Part shown: positions 60,020 through 64,000 of the stretch, piece by piece
Layout: every line of letters begins with the position of its first letter
How positions within the stretch are numbered: position 1 is the stretch's first letter
Assembly (NCBI GenBank): GCA_040772045.1
Contig: JAXGYV010000001.1
Location: 186,001-250,000 of the forward strand
DNA length: 64,000 nucleotides
Source of the DNA: JAXGYV01 sp040772045
Lineage (GTDB): Bacteria; Actinomycetota; Thermoleophilia; UBA2241
Direction: 5' to 3'
Position numbers and translations under genes: made by a program
The notes under the pieces: model-generated
Told to the model about the DNA's origin: nothing
Database searches by the model: none
The model's input: the letters and a program-made list of their open reading frames with translations, nothing else

Positions 60020-61329
60020 GTTGTCTTGAAGTCGATGATCAGCGGGACGCCCTCCAAGCCGAACGCCGTTCGCAGCCGGTTCTCCACGAAATACCCGTAG
60101 TCTCGGGTGACCAGCGAGCGATCGTTGACGCCGACGGAGAAGCGCGGGGGCGCCGTCTGGTACTGCGTTACGTAGTACACCTTCAGCCGGCGCCCCGCCC
60201 GCGCGGGACCAGCACGTTCGGCGACGATGACGGCCATGGCGCGGTTGAGGACCGCGGTCGGAAGGCGAGACGCGTACCCACGACCTACGGCAGCGACGCG
60301 CTCCAAGAGCTGACCCACACCACGACCGGTGAGTGCCGACACCGGCACCACGGCCGGCCGCTGGCGCAGCTTGCGCGCGGCCGTGCCGGCGACCTCCGAC
60401 AGGGGCGGTTGCGCGAGGTCCCATTTGTTCAAGGCGAGGACCGTGGCGCAGCCGCGTTTGGCTGCCTCGGCGGCGATGCTCACATCCAGCTCCCCCAGCC
60501 CGAGCGTCGCGTCCGCCACGACGATCGCTACATGAGCTCTGTCGAGGCTCTGGAGGCTGCGCAGGTACGCGTAGTATTCGACCCCGCTCACTTTAGCCGC
60601 CTTCCGCATGCCCGCTGTATCTACGAACAGGAAGCGGCCATGGCGGTTCTCGACCGCGACGTCGATAGCGTCGCGCGTGGTCCCGGGGATCTCGCTCACG
60701 ATCGTCCGTGCCTCGCCCACGATGGCATTGAACAGCGACGACTTACCTGCGTTCGGACGACCCACGATGGCCACCGCGGTTGGTTCCTGCGTGTCAGAGC
60801 GCTGCTGCTGCTCCTCGCTGCTCAAGCCCGCCTCGTCGAGGACCTCCGCGATGCGGTCGAGCAGATCGCCCGTCCCAGTGCCGTGCAGTGCCGACACCGG
60901 CAGCGGATCGCCTAACCCCAGCCGGTACAGATCGCCGGTCTCGTTCTCCCGGCGCGGATTGTCGACCTTATTGGCTACCACAAGCACGGGAAGACGAGCC
61001 CGCCGCAGCACGTCCGCCAACTCGAAGTCGCCGGCCAACGGGCCACCCTGCGCGTCTACCACGAATAAGATCAGATCAGCTTCGCGTACCGCCGCCAGCA
61101 CCTGCTCCCGGATCTCGTTGGCGAACGTCGCGTCGTCGCTGGCGAAGCCGCCGGTGTCGACCAGCCCGAACTGGCGTCCGCGCCACTCCGTGACCACCTG
61201 CTTGCGATCGCGGGTAACCCCGGGCGTCTCGTGCACCACAGCGGTACGTGTACCACTCAGACGGTTAATGAGCGTCGACTTCCCAGCGTTCGGGCAGCCA
61301 ACGACGGCGATCAAAGGTGTGCGCATCAC
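60016..61329 (-). CDS. der: Tandem-GTPase ribosome assembly factor Der (EngA)
   Basis: Der has two GTPase domains in a row and is needed for 50S subunit assembly. The 437-residue protein has G1 motifs VGCPNAGKSTLINRLSG and VGRPNAGKSSLFNAIVG, DTGGF and DTAGM as G3 motifs, NKVDN and NKWDL as G4 motifs, and a C-terminal KH-like domain. The ATG at 61329 overlaps the stop of the DUF512 gene as TGATG. Confidence 0.97.
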   Translation of the reverse strand: MMRTPLIAVVGCPNAGKSTLINRLSGTRTAVVHETPGVTRDRKQVVTEWRGRQFGLVDTGGFASDDATFANEIREQVLAAVREADLILFVVDAQGGPLAGDFELADVLRRARLPVLVVANKVDNPRRENETGDLYRLGLGDPLPVSALHGTGTGDLLDRIAEVLDEAGLSSEEQQQRSDTQEPTAVAIVGRPNAGKSSLFNAIVGEARTIVSEIPGTTRDAIDVAVENRHGRFLFVDTAGMRKAAKVSGVEYYAYLRSLQSLDRAHVAIVVADATLGLGELDVSIAAEAAKRGCATVLALNKWDLAQPPLSEVAGTAARKLRQRPAVVPVSALTGRGVGQLLERVAAVGRGYASRLPTAVLNRAMAVIVAERAGPARAGRRLKVYYVTQYQTAPPRFSVGVNDRSLVTRDYGYFVENRLRTAFGLEGVPLIIDFKTT

Positions 61330-62576
61330 TGGGGCAGTCTAGCAAACGCATCCGCCAAGGTCGGCGCCACCACGAACCTGCCCTGGCAGGCGCGGCGGAT
61401 CTCGACCTCGGCCACGTCGTCCAGAGTGACGTCCATCTCGGGGGGAAGGAACACCGACGGTGCCAACAGCCACTCGTCCGGTGCGAGCGGCCGCGCGCGC
61501 AGCGCCGCCACAACCTCGCGGCCGCCAAGCAAGCCGGTGACCGTCACGTGCTGCCCGAACAGCCGGTTCGCCACTGGGTAGGCGCGTGCCCGCGAACCTA
61601 TCCGCGCCGCCGCGCGGCCCATCTCGGCGGCGGCCAGCGCGCCGCTGAGCAGCGCCACCGGCGGCGCGGTTCGTGGCCGCTTTGGCAACTCGGCGACCTC
61701 GGCGCGAAACGCCGCCGTGATGCCCACCCCGTTCTCATACTGACAGGGAGCATCGCACGCCGGCGGCGTTCTGCCGGCCAGGAGGTACAACTCGTCGGCC
61801 GCGTGAACGAAGGCGTGACCCTTGCTCCGCCGTTGCGCGCGCTGGACGGTCTCGACGAGCTCCAGCGCGGCCACGGCGTCCTGTGGACAGACCGGGCGCA
61901 ACGGGTGCCCGGGAGGCACCGACACGGGCACTACACCGACGTCCTCTACGCCCTCCACGTCCGCCAGCGCCCACACCGTCTCGGCCAGTGCCACGCCATC
62001 GTTATAGCCAGGGCACAGCACGATCTGCAGGTGCAGGTGGATGCCCGCGGCCGCCAGGCGCAGCAGGCGGGCGCGAGACCTCGTCGCGGGCGCGCCCATG
62101 AGCCGCGCCCGCCGCGCGTCGTCCCAGTCGTGCAGCGACACGTACAGCGGCGAGAGGCGTAGCGCCTCGATGCGCGCCACATCGGCTTCCGAGAGGTTCG
62201 TCAGCGTGACGAAGCTTCCGGCGAGAAAGCTCAGGCGGTAGTCGTCGTCCTTCACCGAGAGAGAGGCCCGTAGCCCAGGCGGTACCTGGTCGACGAAACA
62301 GAAGCGACACTCATTGACGCAGCGCCGCACGGGCACCCCCAAACCGTCGCGCAACACGATGCCATGGGGCTCACCGCGCCCCAGCACCACGACGATGCGC
62401 CGGCGAGCGCCATCTCGTTCCGCGATCAGCTCGAAACCTCCGTCGGCGGCGGCGAGCTCCAGATCCAGTACGTCCTCGGGTATCTGGCCGTTGATCGCCA
62501 CGATCCGGTCGTCGGCGCACAGCCCGGCGGCACTGGCCGGCCCTGCAACGCTCACTACCCGCAGACCGCGAAGCAC
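61326..62576 (-). CDS. DUF512/PDZ radical SAM-like protein
   Basis: This family is often encoded next to der, and its function is not known. GTG 62576 (VLRGLRVVSVAGPASAAGLCADDRIVAING) gives 416 residues. The N-terminal part is PDZ-like, followed by CVNECRFCFVDQVP with Cys86, Cys90 and Cys93, the C-x3-C-x2-C pattern of radical SAM enzymes. DDDYRLSFLAGSFVTLTNL and LYVSLHDWD then match a radical SAM barrel. The C-terminal DUF512 domain contains ACDAPCQYENGVG and NRLFGQHVTVTGLLGG. The coupling to der hints at a role in ribosome assembly or RNA modification, but this is a guess. Confidence 0.88.
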   Translation of the reverse strand: MLRGLRVVSVAGPASAAGLCADDRIVAINGQIPEDVLDLELAAADGGFELIAERDGARRRIVVVLGRGEPHGIVLRDGLGVPVRRCVNECRFCFVDQVPPGLRASLSVKDDDYRLSFLAGSFVTLTNLSEADVARIEALRLSPLYVSLHDWDDARRARLMGAPATRSRARLLRLAAAGIHLHLQIVLCPGYNDGVALAETVWALADVEGVEDVGVVPVSVPPGHPLRPVCPQDAVAALELVETVQRAQRRSKGHAFVHAADELYLLAGRTPPACDAPCQYENGVGITAAFRAEVAELPKRPRTAPPVALLSGALAAAEMGRAAARIGSRARAYPVANRLFGQHVTVTGLLGGREVVAALRARPLAPDEWLLAPSVFLPPEMDVTLDDVAEVEIRRACQGRFVVAPTLADAFARLPQ

Positions 62577-62577
62577 C

Positions 62578-63504
62578 CTACGCCTTCGCGGCACGGCGCA
62601 GCACCGCCTCGACCACGGCTTCGATCTCCTCATCGGGAGTCGAAGCGCCAGCGGTAATACCCACGCTGTCTACTCCCTGCAGCCACTCGGACTGGATCTC
62701 TTGCGCACACTCCACATGGTAGGTGCGATGCTGAATCTCGCGGCACAGAGCCGCCAGCCGCCGCGTGTTGGCGCTGTTGCGACCGCCGACGACCAGCACC
62801 AGCTGAACCTCGCCGGCGACCTCGCAGGCCGCCTCCTGCCGCTGCTGGGTAGCCTCGCAGATGGTGTTGTATACGAGCGTCTCCCGGCCAAGCGGCGCCA
62901 GGGCGCTGGCCAGGCGGCTCAGGCTCGCGTAGGACTGCGTCGTCTGCACGACCACGCCGATCCGCAGCCCGCGCAGCGCCGCCCGGTCGAGCTGTACCGG
63001 ATCCTCGACGACCACCGACGCGGGGCCGGCGCACGCAGCCAAGCCGGCCACCTCGGGGTGGTCGCGCTCACCGAGGACGACCACCACGTAGCCAGCATCG
63101 CGCAAGGCCGCCGCCTTTCGCTGCGCGACCGTTACGAACGGACAGGTTGCATCCACCACCACCAAGCCGCGACGGCGAGCCTCCTGGATCACCGCCGGCG
63201 GCACACCATGCGTGCGGACGACCACCGTCCCCGCGGCGATGGCATCGAGATCGTCGACGGCGCTCACACCACGCGCGGCGAGCTCGTTGACCACCGCCGG
63301 ATTGTGAATGATGGGGCCCAGAGTGGCGATGGGGGTCCGTGAGGAGAGCAGCGCGTTCTCTGTGATCTGTAAGGCGCGTTCCACGCCGTAGCAATAGCCA
63401 GCCGATCGCGCCACGATCACCGTCAGGCGGCCGGCGCGCAGACGGCGCTCGCCGCGGCGGCGCTCGCGCTCCGCTCTGCCTCGTTCTGCCTCAGAGCTCG
63501 GCAT
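62578..63504 (-). CDS. ispH: 4-hydroxy-3-methylbut-2-enyl diphosphate reductase
   Basis: IspH is the iron-sulfur enzyme for the last step of the MEP isoprenoid pathway. The 308-residue protein has the three cluster cysteines in SAGYCYGVERAL (Cys38), DATCPFVTVAQ and NTICEATQQRQ. VVRTHGVPP and the substrate loop SANTRRL are also intact. ATG 63504 overlaps the plsC stop; the first 25 residues are very Arg/Glu-rich and not conserved, so GTG 63420 is a fair alternative. It lies upstream of DUF512 by one base. Confidence 0.95.
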   Translation of the reverse strand: MPSSEAERGRAERERRRGERRLRAGRLTVIVARSAGYCYGVERALQITENALLSSRTPIATLGPIIHNPAVVNELAARGVSAVDDLDAIAAGTVVVRTHGVPPAVIQEARRRGLVVVDATCPFVTVAQRKAAALRDAGYVVVVLGERDHPEVAGLAACAGPASVVVEDPVQLDRAALRGLRIGVVVQTTQSYASLSRLASALAPLGRETLVYNTICEATQQRQEAACEVAGEVQLVLVVGGRNSANTRRLAALCREIQHRTYHVECAQEIQSEWLQGVDSVGITAGASTPDEEIEAVVEAVLRRAAKA

Positions 63505-64000
63505 ACAGCGCCGCCACCTGTGCGCGGATCATCTCCGCCGCCGCCGCGTAGCGTTCGCTGCCACGCCCGGGCACACTGGACAGATCCATGGGCGCCCCCA
63601 CCGCCACGCGAACGCGCGGGAAGCGCGGCAGCTTGTGACGCGCCATCTGCCGCGTACCGCGCACAGCAATCGGCACCACCGGCGCGCCGCTGCGCGCCGC
63701 GAGCATGGCGATCCCCGGGTGGAACGGGTGGATCTCGTCGTCGTGGAAGCGAGTACCCTCGGGGAACATCAGCAGTACCCCGCCGCGAGCCACGATGCTG
63801 AGGGAGACACGCAACGCCTCGATGTCTCCCTTTCCGCGATGGATAGGGAACGCGCCCAACCTGCTGACAACCTCGCGCGAGAGCCAGGACTCGAACAGCT
63901 CTACTTTGGCCATCGGGCGTACGGGGCGCTCTAGCGGCATGGCGGCGAAGATGGGATCCCACCAGCTCTTGTGCGAGACCGCCAGAATCACTCCGCCCTC
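63491..64000 (-). CDS. plsC: 1-acyl-sn-glycerol-3-phosphate acyltransferase (5' end outside window)
   Basis: PlsC adds the second acyl chain in phosphatidic acid synthesis. The window cuts its beginning; the frame is open at base 64000 and 169 residues remain. Motif I is SHKSWWDP (H-x4-D), motif II is FPIHRGKGDIEAL, motif III is MFPEGTRFHDDEIHPFHPG and motif IV is VVPIAVRGTR. These assign it clearly to the acyltransferase family. Its stop overlaps the ispH ATG. Confidence 0.93.
   Translation of the reverse strand, partial: EGGVILAVSHKSWWDPIFAAMPLERPVRPMAKVELFESWLSREVVSRLGAFPIHRGKGDIEALRVSLSIVARGGVLLMFPEGTRFHDDEIHPFHPGIAMLAARSGAPVVPIAVRGTRQMARHKLPRFPRVRVAVGAPMDLSSVPGRGSERYAAAAEMIRAQVAALYAEL

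Overview
The window is 64 kb of high-GC DNA from a bacterial chromosome. It is densely packed with housekeeping genes, almost all on the minus strand. The best indication of the host is an actinobacterial-type integration host factor (mihF, 21478-21810) next to gmk and rpoZ, together with DivIVA, SepF, a PyrR-led pyrimidine operon and very heavy use of GTG starts. A deep-branching actinobacterium (Thermoleophilia-like or a neighbouring class) fits best. This is inferred from gene content and not from any database search. I saw no rRNA, tRNA, CRISPR array, insertion sequence or prophage.

Layout from left to right. 1-8961 holds a DNA translocase cut by the window edge, RNase J, dapA-dapB, an M16 peptidase, pnp and rpsO. 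9091-16656 is the translation and transcription operon, transcribed as rimP-nusA-ylxR-infB-DUF503-rbfA-nrnA-truB-ribF. It is preceded by a promoter and an intrinsic terminator that lies inside its own leader. 16890-18416 is a short plus-strand lemA-htpX pair. 18413-30740 carries a TPR protein, an HD protein, coaBC, rpoZ, gmk, mihF and the full pyr operon (pyrR-pyrB-pyrC-carA-carB-pyrK-pyrD). The pyr operon has a promoter, a PyrR-type RNA hairpin and a 17-codon leader ORF. 30902-43989 is a long compact run: rluD, lspA, DUF167, divIVA, proC, sepF, yggS, pgeF, a DHH-CBS-nucleotidyltransferase fusion, recG, degV, a fakA-like gene and an asp23-family gene. rpmB (+) ends in a 19-bp hairpin that faces the riboflavin operon (ribD-ribE-ribBA-ribH), which is under a canonical FMN riboswitch. 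48457-50917 is a two-gene plus-strand island: a DUF4388/roadblock protein and an unrecognised multi-pass membrane protein, bounded by strong hairpins. 50974-64000 continues on the minus strand with rpe, rsmB, fmt, def, priA, metK, gpsA, plsY, der, a DUF512 radical SAM protein, ispH and a plsC cut by the right edge.

Most neighbouring genes are joined by 4-base GTGA or ATGA stop/start overlaps, so translational coupling seems to be the normal arrangement. The parts that stand out are regulatory or lineage-specific: the pyr leader (hairpin plus mini-ORF), the terminator in front of rimP-nusA, an in-frame second start inside the DUF4388/roadblock gene, the unknown membrane protein in the ribD-rpe gap, a Cys/His tail on NusA, and a formyltransferase that lacks the usual catalytic Asn.
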